Positions 1-5,195 of a stretch of 5,195 nt of DNA are shown here, one piece after another. The notes under the pieces were generated by a model, which was not told where the DNA came from, did not search any database, and saw only the letters and a program-made list of their open reading frames with translations. The position numbers and the translations under genes were made by a program. How positions within the stretch are numbered: position 1 is the first letter of the stretch; the number at the start of each line of letters is the position of its first letter. Source of the stretch: Desulfuromonadales bacterium (GTDB lineage Bacteria > Desulfobacterota > Desulfuromonadia > Desulfuromonadales > BM103); the NCBI GenBank assembly GCA_030640215.1, contig DAOWJU010000130.1, positions 1 through 5,195 of the forward strand. The letters are read 5' to 3'.

Positions 1-93
1 CATTTCAATCTCCTTAATTAACGGCAATTGCCCGGCAGCCAGTGCCTGCAGGGCAGTCAGCAGATCAATAAAGCCCCATACTCTTGGAAATAA
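1..93 (-). CDS. Partial leftward reading frame running off the left edge
   Basis: Read on the minus strand from 93 to 1, one frame stays open for 31 codons, beginning L-F-P-R-V-W-G-F-I-D and ending K-E-I-E-M; an in-frame TGA at 96-94 lies in the left inverted repeat of the insertion sequence. Two readings compete. First, this is the interior of a gene whose 5' part was cut off by the insertion; the leucine/alanine-rich helical-looking composition favours this. Second, the gene begins at the ATG on bases 3-1, which has an AAGGAG ribosome-binding site (bases 15-10) six bases upstream. In that case bases 4-93 are only its leader. I do not recognise the protein, and 31 residues are too few to name a family. 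Either way a leftward gene probably continues outside the window. Confidence 0.35.
10..15 (-). promoter_or_regulatory. Possible ribosome-binding site for a start at base 3
   Basis: The minus strand reads AAGGAG here, six bases before an ATG at 3-1. This is a near-ideal Shine-Dalgarno sequence and spacing. It lies within an open frame (KEIE codons), so it may be chance coding sequence. Confidence 0.35.
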
Positions 94-121
94 TCAGTAG
101 TGTCCGGTTAGGTTTTTGCAT
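94..121 (+). repeat. Left terminal inverted repeat of the insertion sequence
   Basis: The outer 17 bases (94-110, starting TCAGTAGTGTCC) are the exact reverse complement of 1408-1424. After a five-base stretch with one match, TTGCAT at 116-121 again matches the right end (1397-1402) in register. It would be the transposase binding and cleavage site. Confidence 0.9.
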
Positions 122-240
122 CAACATAGCGAGGTCAATACCCATAAAAAACAGCAACTTACATCATTTTTAGCTTGACAATTCGTGAGGAGGTGCCAGC
201 GCGTTTTCGTAACTGCCTTATTTTAAAAGGATTTACGAAA

Positions 241-1410
241 ATGCCATTATTAGCCCGTCTCCACCACACTCGACTTGATACATATTCCATTGCTCAATTG
301 TTTGCACCGTTTAAGGCCCCGCTTGCTCATGCTCCAGCACTTGAGGCCAAAGGAAACAGGCCCTTGCAGATGACTTTTGAGGATCAGTTAAAGATCCTGA
401 CCTATTACCACCTCGAAGAGCATTCTTCGGGGCGTCACCTGCTTCAGGTCTTAGATCAGGAAGATTTCGCCGCAACTCATATTGCACCACCCGACGGAAT
501 TAAAAAGAGTGCTTTTTTTGAAGCGCTCAATTCTCGTGGCCTGGATCAGATGGTTCATGTCTACGAAGATATCCAGAAACAGGCCACCGCGAAACTTCCC
601 ATTGCCAAGGATATCTCTGGTTTGGGTGACTTGGTGGCGGTCGATGGTTCACTGATTGACGCCACAATGTCCATGACCTGGGCCGATTACCGCGAGGGGG
701 CCAAAAAGGCCAAAGTCCATCTCGGCTTCGATATCGGTCGCGGTATTCCACAGAAAATCACTCTAACCGATGGCAAGGGTGACGAACGTCCTCAGGCAGA
801 GCGTCTTGTTGCGCCTGGCCAGACCGGAGTTTACGACCGCTACTATCAGTGTTACAAAAACTTTGACGAATGGCAGGCTCAAGAGCGCCATTTTGTTTGT
901 CGCATTAAGGCCATTTCCCGCAAGACTGTATTGCGAACCAACGTTGTCGATCCTGACAGTCACGTTTTTTATGACGCCGTCGTTTTCCTCGGCACTAAGG
1001 ATGCTAACCAAACTGAAAGAGAAGTCCGTGTGGTTGGTTACAAGGTCGACAATACATCCTACTGGGTTGCTACCGACCGGTTCGATTTAACAGCCGAACA
1101 AATCGCTTTTATCTACAAATTACGCTGGACTATTGAGTCTTTCTTTGCCTGGTGGAAACGTCACCTTAAGGTTTATCATCTGATTGCACGTAGCCCCTAT
1201 GGCTTGATGATGCAGATCCTTGCTGGTCTGATCACTTATCTGCTCCTGGCCATCTACTGCCACGAAAAGCATGGCGAAAGGGTCAGTATCAAAAGGGTAC
1301 GCGAGTTACGCAATAATATTCGCAACGAGTCCGCCGAAGACGCAGCAGCCAAGGGTTCGGGGCCGCCAGACATCATTGATCTAGACTTCGGTGCCTATGC
1401 AACTTCTTAA
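241..1410 (+). CDS. IS4-family DDE transposase
   Basis: This 389-residue protein should cut and join the ends of the surrounding insertion sequence. The RNase H-like catalytic fold is recognisable from its motifs: first Asp D135 in V-A-V-D-G-S, second Asp D199 in V-Y-D-R-Y-Y, and Glu E299 within the IS4 signature Y292-x2-R295-x3-E299-x6-K306 (Y-K-L-R-W-T-I-E). All are present, so the enzyme looks intact. The hydrophobic stretch around residues 320-340 is probably part of the fold's core rather than a membrane anchor. I chose the ATG at 241 because AAAAGGA at 225-231 is a well-spaced ribosome-binding site and M-P-L-L-A-R-L is a plausible N-terminus. An in-frame TTG at 175 would add 22 residues but has no comparable site. 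The TAA stop at 1408-1410 lies in the right inverted repeat and overlaps the stop of the convergent receptor gene. The IS4 subgroup is not assigned. Confidence 0.92.
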   Translation: MPLLARLHHTRLDTYSIAQLFAPFKAPLAHAPALEAKGNRPLQMTFEDQLKILTYYHLEEHSSGRHLLQVLDQEDFAATHIAPPDGIKKSAFFEALNSRGLDQMVHVYEDIQKQATAKLPIAKDISGLGDLVAVDGSLIDATMSMTWADYREGAKKAKVHLGFDIGRGIPQKITLTDGKGDERPQAERLVAPGQTGVYDRYYQCYKNFDEWQAQERHFVCRIKAISRKTVLRTNVVDPDSHVFYDAVVFLGTKDANQTEREVRVVGYKVDNTSYWVATDRFDLTAEQIAFIYKLRWTIESFFAWWKRHLKVYHLIARSPYGLMMQILAGLITYLLLAIYCHEKHGERVSIKRVRELRNNIRNESAEDAAAKGSGPPDIIDLDFGAYATS

Positions 1411-1424
1411 CCGGACACTACTGA
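1397..1424 (-). repeat. Right terminal inverted repeat of the insertion sequence
   Basis: This is the mate of the left repeat, with 24 of 28 positions matching and the outer 17 identical. It overlaps the last codons and stop of the transposase gene. Read on the other strand it encodes the last five residues (SVVSG) and the stop of the neighbouring receptor gene. Confidence 0.9.
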
Positions 1425-3920
1425 GAAAATGTAGGTCATGCCGAGCCAGAACTGGCGGCCAAGTTCGTAGTTGCCGGCGTAATTGCCGATCTCTGGCGTG
1501 CGATCAAAGACGTTGTTGACTTCCAGGGAAAGGACCATTGCCTGCTCCCGATAGACTCTCTGCTCCCAATCGAGGCGCCAGTCGAATATCCAGTAATCCG
1601 GGCGGGTCGTTCTCTCATATGCGGTTACATCGCTTGGAATGCCCAGTGCTTCTTTCTCTGTCTTGCTGGTTATCTTGTCTCTGGCATCGTATTCGCCCAG
1701 ATATTGTGTGACATTGGTGAAGGTGAAATTCCAGGGTAGTCTGGCGGTGTAGATGACGTTGAGCATATGCTCACGGTTGTAATCGAGGCGGGGCATATCA
1801 TCGCTGTCGATGAGCTTGCCTTCATACCAGATCTTTTCCTCTACATCCTCTTCATCAAAAGTATCATCATAAGATTCATTACTCGAGTCCTGATCACTAT
1901 GAGTGTAGTTGATGCTCAGGTAATGTTTTGCCCATTGTCTTTCCCAGGCAATCTTGACACTTTCATATTCACTTGAACCATTGTTGTTCAAAACGTAGAA
2001 ATTGGTGTCTTCGCCGCCGATCTCTTCGGTTGTTTTCTCTTTGGCGAACTGGTCCTCGTTGTTGCGCTCGAGGTAGTTGAGCTCCAAGGTCCCCCCCAGT
2101 AGCTGTTGCACAACGCCAATCGTCCATTCATCGGAGTATGGGGTGTCCAGATCTGAATATTTGTCGAGGGTCGCTGAAGAAATACTGCTAAATTCCCAAG
2201 GCGACAATTGATTGGTATCCGAATCCAGTGAGCGTTTTTCTTTGACGTAGGGAACAATTGCTTCGCGCAGTTTGTAGGTGAGCAGTGATTCGCCATAATA
2301 CCTGTTGTAGCCGCCGATGAGTAAGGTCTGGCCATTCTGCAGGATGTCCCAGCTGCCAGCTAATCTCTGTGCGATATTGGTGTTGTCCATGAAGTCGTCA
2401 TGGGAAACTCGAACTCCAGGGCGCAGCTCTACAGGCCCAATTGTGATCAGATCATCCAGGTAGGTTGCGAAATAATTGATATCTGCATCCTGATTCTGGG
2501 CCAGGTATACATTTCTTTTGTCGAAGTACTGTTCTCCGGTTACGCAGGCAGGATCGCCTGGAGCACAAACGACATCAGCATTTAGTGTGGATGAATTATG
2601 GACAGAAGAAGTGTCTTTGCGGTCATATTCGGCCTGGTCCCATGTGTATTCAGCGCCGAAGTTAATGATATGTGACAGGCGGCCAGTCGCAAAGGCATTC
2701 GCTATGAGGTCGGCCCGAAGCTGGAAGCTTTCTTCGGTATTCTCAATGTCGCCGAAACCACCTTCACGGCTGCGGCTTATGTCGATCGCTTCTCCCCAGT
2801 TTTTTGATGGCGTGTTGCGCCAGGCATAAAAGTCGGCAGGGGCATCACGGCTATTTTCATTCTCGAGGTAGGCAGCCGTCAGTTCATAGCTTCCAACCTT
2901 AACGTCTCCACGAAAAATCCCGTTGATGGTGTAGCCGCTACGATCTATGGTGAAGTTGCTGTCTTTGGTGTCTGTAATAAAGAAGTCTTCTTCCGATGGG
3001 GTGTATGAGGCTGTCAACTCCAGAGTGTAGGGCGTGGGTGGGGCCCAGACACCCTTTAAGAAAAACGTCTCCAGAGTTTTGTCCTGCTCTTTCCAGTCGC
3101 CAAAATGGAATAGTTCCATATCTGACTGAATCCTTTTATATGAGCCGAGCAAACCGATTTGATCGTTGATCGGGACATTGAGCTCTATGCCGCCGTCATA
3201 TTTTTTGAAACGTGGCTGCTGGTTAAAGCTGTTGGAATGGTCAAAATCGTCCCGATCATCATAGTCGACCTGGAATTTTGTCCAGGCGTCCCGGGTGGTT
3301 CGCAGGCTGATGTTGCCACCGAGTTGGTCCGCTGGCATGCGTGTTCTGGCGTCGACTACGCCGCCGACAAACCGTCCATATCTGGCCGGGATGTTGCTGT
3401 CGTAGACGGTGACACTCTCGATCAGATCCTGGTGGATAAAGGCTCTTTGCGGGTGTCCCGGTACTTGATCAATCGCATTCTGGTTGTCTGCCAAAGGGTC
3501 AATAAGACTGTTCAGGCCGACACCATCGACAGAATAGTTGTTTTCATAAGCACGACCACCGGAGATAGAAATCCGCGGAGGCAGGATCTCGCCAGCATTC
3601 TCAGAGGTGCGCTGCTCTTCGCCGATCTGCACTCTGGGCAAGATGGTGATGGTCTCTGTGAGACTGCTGTTCTTCCTGGGGAGTTGATGAAGGGTCTCGC
3701 CAGCAAGTTCCGATGTGCCGGAGAGGCTGTTTTCAGCCTGCCCAGTCACGGTCACCTGCCCCAGGGTCGGGATCTCATCGGCGCTCTCTACGGCAACAGC
3801 GGGCGTGCTACTCTGTTCAACTTCCGTCTCTCCCGCCGTGCTGGCGGCAGGTGCTAATGTAAAAGAGGCTAGTATTAACAGTAAGATAGTAACCAGCATT
3901 GTGGCGAATTTGTGAGACAT
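1407..3920 (-). CDS. TonB-dependent outer-membrane receptor, C-terminus altered by the insertion sequence
   Basis: This 837-residue protein is predicted to be a 22-strand outer-membrane barrel importing a ligand with energy from TonB. In order it shows: a signal peptide (residues 1 to about 28, hydrophobic core 8-23, Ala-rich A-P-A-A-S end); a TonB-box-like stretch V-T-V-T-G at 56-60; a plug domain about 65-195, with Y-S-V-D-G at 129-133 and an I-E-S-V-T-V-Y ... R-Y-G-R-F-V-G-G-V-V-D segment at 167-190; and a barrel about 200-832 with alternating aromatic strands and a typical last strand (V-N-N-V-F-D-R near 801, G-R-Q-F-W-L-G-M-T-Y-I-F at 821-832). The start at 3920 has AAGGAA (3930-3925) upstream and leaves a Lys before the hydrophobic core; the ATG at 3899 is a weaker alternative. 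The last five residues (SVVSG) and stop come from the inverted repeat of the insertion sequence; family members usually end at the aromatic residue equivalent to F832. The only cysteines, C452 and C459, sit in one probable loop, and an acidic loop lies around 676-698. The ligand cannot be told from sequence. Confidence 0.9.
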   Translation of the reverse strand: MSHKFATMLVTILLLILASFTLAPAASTAGETEVEQSSTPAVAVESADEIPTLGQVTVTGQAENSLSGTSELAGETLHQLPRKNSSLTETITILPRVQIGEEQRTSENAGEILPPRISISGGRAYENNYSVDGVGLNSLIDPLADNQNAIDQVPGHPQRAFIHQDLIESVTVYDSNIPARYGRFVGGVVDARTRMPADQLGGNISLRTTRDAWTKFQVDYDDRDDFDHSNSFNQQPRFKKYDGGIELNVPINDQIGLLGSYKRIQSDMELFHFGDWKEQDKTLETFFLKGVWAPPTPYTLELTASYTPSEEDFFITDTKDSNFTIDRSGYTINGIFRGDVKVGSYELTAAYLENENSRDAPADFYAWRNTPSKNWGEAIDISRSREGGFGDIENTEESFQLRADLIANAFATGRLSHIINFGAEYTWDQAEYDRKDTSSVHNSSTLNADVVCAPGDPACVTGEQYFDKRNVYLAQNQDADINYFATYLDDLITIGPVELRPGVRVSHDDFMDNTNIAQRLAGSWDILQNGQTLLIGGYNRYYGESLLTYKLREAIVPYVKEKRSLDSDTNQLSPWEFSSISSATLDKYSDLDTPYSDEWTIGVVQQLLGGTLELNYLERNNEDQFAKEKTTEEIGGEDTNFYVLNNNGSSEYESVKIAWERQWAKHYLSINYTHSDQDSSNESYDDTFDEEDVEEKIWYEGKLIDSDDMPRLDYNREHMLNVIYTARLPWNFTFTNVTQYLGEYDARDKITSKTEKEALGIPSDVTAYERTTRPDYWIFDWRLDWEQRVYREQAMVLSLEVNNVFDRTPEIGNYAGNYELGRQFWLGMTYIFSVVSG

Positions 3921-3943
3921 GGGATTCCTTACGCAAATTGTAA

Positions 3944-3968
3944 GTTATTGATAAACAAGAAAAATAAC
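3944..3968. promoter_or_regulatory. Inverted repeat GTTATT-N13-AATAAC, possible operator
   Basis: GTTATT at 3944-3949 and AATAAC at 3963-3968 form a perfect 6-bp dyad spaced by 13 bases. It would overlap or lie just downstream of the start point predicted from the candidate receptor promoter, a usual place for a repressor. It does not match a canonical Fur box well. In an AT-rich spacer a 6-bp dyad can arise by chance. Confidence 0.25.
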
Positions 3969-3973
3969 GCAGC

Positions 3974-4003
3974 ATTCTTGAAATAATTACAAAATGATGT
4001 CAA
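3974..4003 (-). promoter_or_regulatory. Candidate sigma-70 promoter for the receptor gene
   Basis: On the minus strand a perfect TTGACA -35 box (4003-3998) is followed after 18 bases by AAGAAT (3979-3974), which matches four of six -10 positions. Transcription would begin near 3967, giving a leader of about 45 bases ahead of the ATG at 3920. The -35 is strong and the -10 weak. Confidence 0.45.
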
Positions 4004-4028
4004 CCTAAAAAAAGTCTTTGATATGTTT

Positions 4029-4049
4029 GTGGGGTGACTTTGATCCCAC
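4029..4049 (+). other. Dyad GTGGG/CCCAC upstream of tonB
   Basis: GTGGG at 4029-4033 pairs with CCCAC at 4045-4049, with a possible extra G-T pair inside, leaving a loop of about nine bases. It lies 50-70 bases before tonB and could be a hairpin in the leader or a binding site for a regulator. No convincing promoter for tonB could be set; a TAGATT at 4066-4071 is a possible -10 without a matching -35. Confidence 0.25.
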
Positions 4050-4099
4050 CAGGCTTTTATCCTTCTAGATTATGTGTTTGAACCCATTGGTGCTTGAGC

Positions 4100-4957
4100 A
4101 TGATGTTTAGCAATTTTTCATACTTTGTCAGGCTCTCTCTTTGCCTGCTCCTTTCAACCGGTTTGCACGGTGGCTTGGTCTTTTATGACTGGATGGCAAC
4201 TCCCGTCGAGTCTCGACTGGTCAATGCTCCGGTTATGGTTGCTTTGCTTCCTGCTACTGTGGTTGCTTCGCCTGAATTGAGCAAAGTCTCCCAGTCTGAG
4301 CCAGTTCCTGTTTCCTCAAACAAGACGCCACGCTCAGTAGAAGCCCAACAACCTTTTGCCACTCCTCAACCGGCCGCGTCTGCCTCTAAAGTGGTAACAC
4401 CCAAGAAGGCAGCGAAGAAAACTCCAAGTGTAGAAAGAGTCGATCGAGCAGAGTCTGAACCAAATACGGCGGTCGCCTCGGCTGAGATGGTCTGCATGCA
4501 ACCGCAAGATGTTGTGATTGATGGAGCGTCCGAAATGCCGGAGATCAGCCAGCCGGTTGTCGATTCAGTCGCAACCGATTCGCCAGTTGTTGCCGCGGCA
4601 AATAAATTATCATCAGTGGCGATACAAAGGATTGAAGAGAGTTTGCTCACTGCCACGACTACTTCATCTCAAGAGTTGACTCAGGCAATCCCCAGCTATC
4701 GAAGTAATCCATTACCGGAGTACCCCTTCCTGGCCAGACAGAAACATTGGGAGGGAGTGGTCTGGTTGCTGGTTGATGTTTCTGCGGACGGCTTGGTCGA
4801 CGATCTCCGGGTTGAACAATCTTGCGGCTACCGGATGCTGGATCGAACAGCCAGCCGGACGGTGCGGCGTTGGCAATTCACCCCGGCTAAACGTGCCGGA
4901 TTGCCAGTGTTAAGCCAGGTTCGCATCCCGATTCGCTTCCATCTTGAGGATGACTGA
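4100..4957 (+). CDS. tonB: TonB energy transducer
   Basis: This 285-residue inner-membrane protein spans the periplasm and passes proton-motive energy from ExbB/ExbD to outer-membrane receptors. The N-terminal transmembrane segment (about residues 9-28) carries S19-x3-H23, matching the conserved Ser/His spacing known from E. coli TonB. A long low-complexity spacer rich in Ala, Val, Ser and Pro with a basic patch (K-K-A-A-K-K, about 102-107) follows to about 190. The C-terminal TonB domain is about 198-283, with N-P-L-P-E-Y-P, E-G-V-V-W, D-G-L-V, L-D-R-T-A, W-Q-F-T-P-A and a final I-P-I-R-F strand. Position 242 is Cys in S-C-G-Y, where many relatives have Ser. The spacer is less proline-rich than in E. 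coli TonB. I chose the ATG at 4100; an adjacent ATG at 4103 and a TTG at 4094 are alternatives, and the ribosome-binding site is weak (GGTG at 4089-4092). It is divergent from the receptor gene, suggesting a dedicated pair. No exbB or exbD lies nearby. Confidence 0.9.
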   Translation: MMFSNFSYFVRLSLCLLLSTGLHGGLVFYDWMATPVESRLVNAPVMVALLPATVVASPELSKVSQSEPVPVSSNKTPRSVEAQQPFATPQPAASASKVVTPKKAAKKTPSVERVDRAESEPNTAVASAEMVCMQPQDVVIDGASEMPEISQPVVDSVATDSPVVAAANKLSSVAIQRIEESLLTATTTSSQELTQAIPSYRSNPLPEYPFLARQKHWEGVVWLLVDVSADGLVDDLRVEQSCGYRMLDRTASRTVRRWQFTPAKRAGLPVLSQVRIPIRFHLEDD

Positions 4958-4973
4958 AAGCCTGATCAGGTTT
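4958..4973 (+). terminator. Weak hairpin directly after tonB
   Basis: AAGCCT-GATC-AGGTTT can fold into a six-pair stem with a four-base loop, including one G-T pair, starting on the base after the tonB stop. The stem is short and no clean U-tract follows (GTTGAAATC), so any termination would be inefficient. Confidence 0.25.
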
Positions 4974-4974
4974 G

Positions 4975-5003
4975 TTGAAATCTCTTTTCCTGTGAGTAAT
5001 AAT
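4975..5003 (+). promoter_or_regulatory. Candidate sigma-70 promoter for the tRNA cluster
   Basis: TTGAAA at 4975-4980 (five of six -35 positions) and AATAAT at 4998-5003 (five of six -10 positions) are separated by the ideal 17 bases. Transcription would start near 5010, about 53 bases before tRNA-Pro. It lies between tonB and the tRNAs, so the tRNAs are probably an independent transcription unit. Confidence 0.5.
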
Positions 5004-5009
5004 AATCAA

Positions 5010-5031
5010 AGTGCAAGTTTAACCTTGCATT
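5010..5031 (+). other. Hairpin between tonB and the tRNA genes
   Basis: AGTGCAAG at 5010-5017 pairs with CTTGCATT at 5024-5031 (eight pairs, one G-T) around a TTTAAC loop. It may terminate tonB transcripts (an AT-rich but not pure T stretch follows), or be the first structure of the tRNA precursor leader, since it begins at the predicted start point. Confidence 0.35.
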
Positions 5032-5062
5032 ATTGATTTCTGCATGCTAGAAAATCCCACTT

Positions 5063-5142
<80 letters not shown>

Positions 5143-5146
5143 TTAA

Positions 5147-5195
5147 GCGCCAGTAGCTCAGCTGGACAGAGCAACGGCCTTCTAAGCCGTGGGTC
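5147..5195 (+). tRNA. tRNA-Arg, anticodon TCT, cut by the window end
   Basis: The first 49 bases are present. They begin GCGCCAG, followed by a D-arm with AGCTCAGCTGGACAGAGC, an anticodon stem ACGGC/GCCGT (5174-5178, 5186-5190) and a loop with TCT at 5181-5183, reading AGA. The T-arm and 3' acceptor strand lie beyond the window. The order and short spacing suggest co-transcription with tRNA-Pro. Confidence 0.93.

Larger units (their letters stand above)
94..1424 (+). mobile_element. Complete IS4-type insertion sequence, 1,331 bp
   Basis: The element is bounded by terminal inverted repeats: 17 bp identical at the tips (94-110 against 1408-1424), and 24 of 28 positions matching over 94-121 and 1397-1424. 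It holds one transposase gene reading rightward with the DDE/YREK signature of the IS4 family. Size, single gene and repeat structure are normal for that family. The identical tips and unbroken gene suggest a fairly recent or still active copy (inference). The right tip abuts the 3' end of the TonB-dependent receptor gene; the left tip abuts an unrelated open frame. The flanking bases (GAAATAA before 94, GAAAATG after 1424) resemble each other but are not a proper direct repeat in the register expected for a target duplication. The exact outer boundary could be off by a few bases. Confidence 0.9.

Noticed and set aside
175..240. Upstream TTG start at 175 for the transposase, adding 22 residues
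   Set aside because: It lacks a good ribosome-binding site, whereas the ATG at 241 has AAAAGGA nine bases upstream and gives a sensible N-terminus. The TTGACA read from 175 also has no -10 box at a suitable distance.
3159..3857. Long rightward open frame of 232 codons
   Set aside because: It is antisense to the plug and barrel start of the receptor gene, whose protein has clear family motifs. The rightward product has no recognisable domain and is explained as a coding shadow.
3940..3990. Fur box in the receptor/tonB spacer
   Set aside because: The region is AT-rich and has one dyad, but no stretch fits the usual GATAAT-type repeats well enough to claim iron control.
3921..4099. Riboswitch (cobalamin or c-di-GMP type) in the spacer
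   Set aside because: The spacer is short and I see none of the conserved core motifs of those classes; only simple dyads are present.
4366..4656. Leftward open frame of 96 codons inside tonB
   Set aside because: It is antisense to the low-complexity spacer of tonB, where Ala/Ser/Val-rich codons produce open antisense frames; no start signal or domain is seen.

Overview
The window looks like a piece of a Gram-negative chromosome. It carries an outer-membrane TonB-dependent receptor, a TonB energy transducer, an IS4-type insertion sequence and the start of a tRNA cluster with encoded CCA ends. Base composition looks near-balanced, and the style of the proteins (inference from memory, no search run) would fit a member of the Desulfuromonadales/Geobacter relatives or a gammaproteobacterium. 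The lineage is not proven by anything here.

Layout from left to right. Bases 1-93 are a short flank with an open leftward frame that runs off the left edge; it is either the interior of a broken gene or the upstream region of a gene starting with the ATG at 3-1. Bases 94-1424 are a complete, apparently intact 1,331-bp insertion sequence with matching terminal inverted repeats and one rightward transposase gene (241-1410). Bases 1407-3920 hold a large leftward TonB-dependent receptor gene. Bases 3921-4099 are a divergent intergenic region with a candidate receptor promoter and two dyad elements. Bases 4100-4957 hold a rightward tonB gene. Bases 4958-5062 hold a candidate promoter and hairpins leading into tRNA-Pro(TGG) at 5063-5139 and tRNA-Arg(TCT), which starts at 5147 and is cut by the window end.

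Functional picture: the receptor would bind and import an unidentified ligand across the outer membrane, and the divergently transcribed TonB would be its natural partner for coupling to the inner-membrane proton motive force. ExbB and ExbD are not in the window and must be supplied from elsewhere.

The most notable structural fact is the insertion junction. The insertion sequence abuts the receptor gene exactly after the codon for its expected terminal phenylalanine (F832). The right inverted repeat supplies five foreign codons (SVVSG) and a new stop. No convincing target-site duplication flanks the element, so the left flank may have been joined by a deletion or by recombination between element copies. 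I found no evidence for a novel multi-gene system; the interest lies in this junction and in the receptor/tonB pair.
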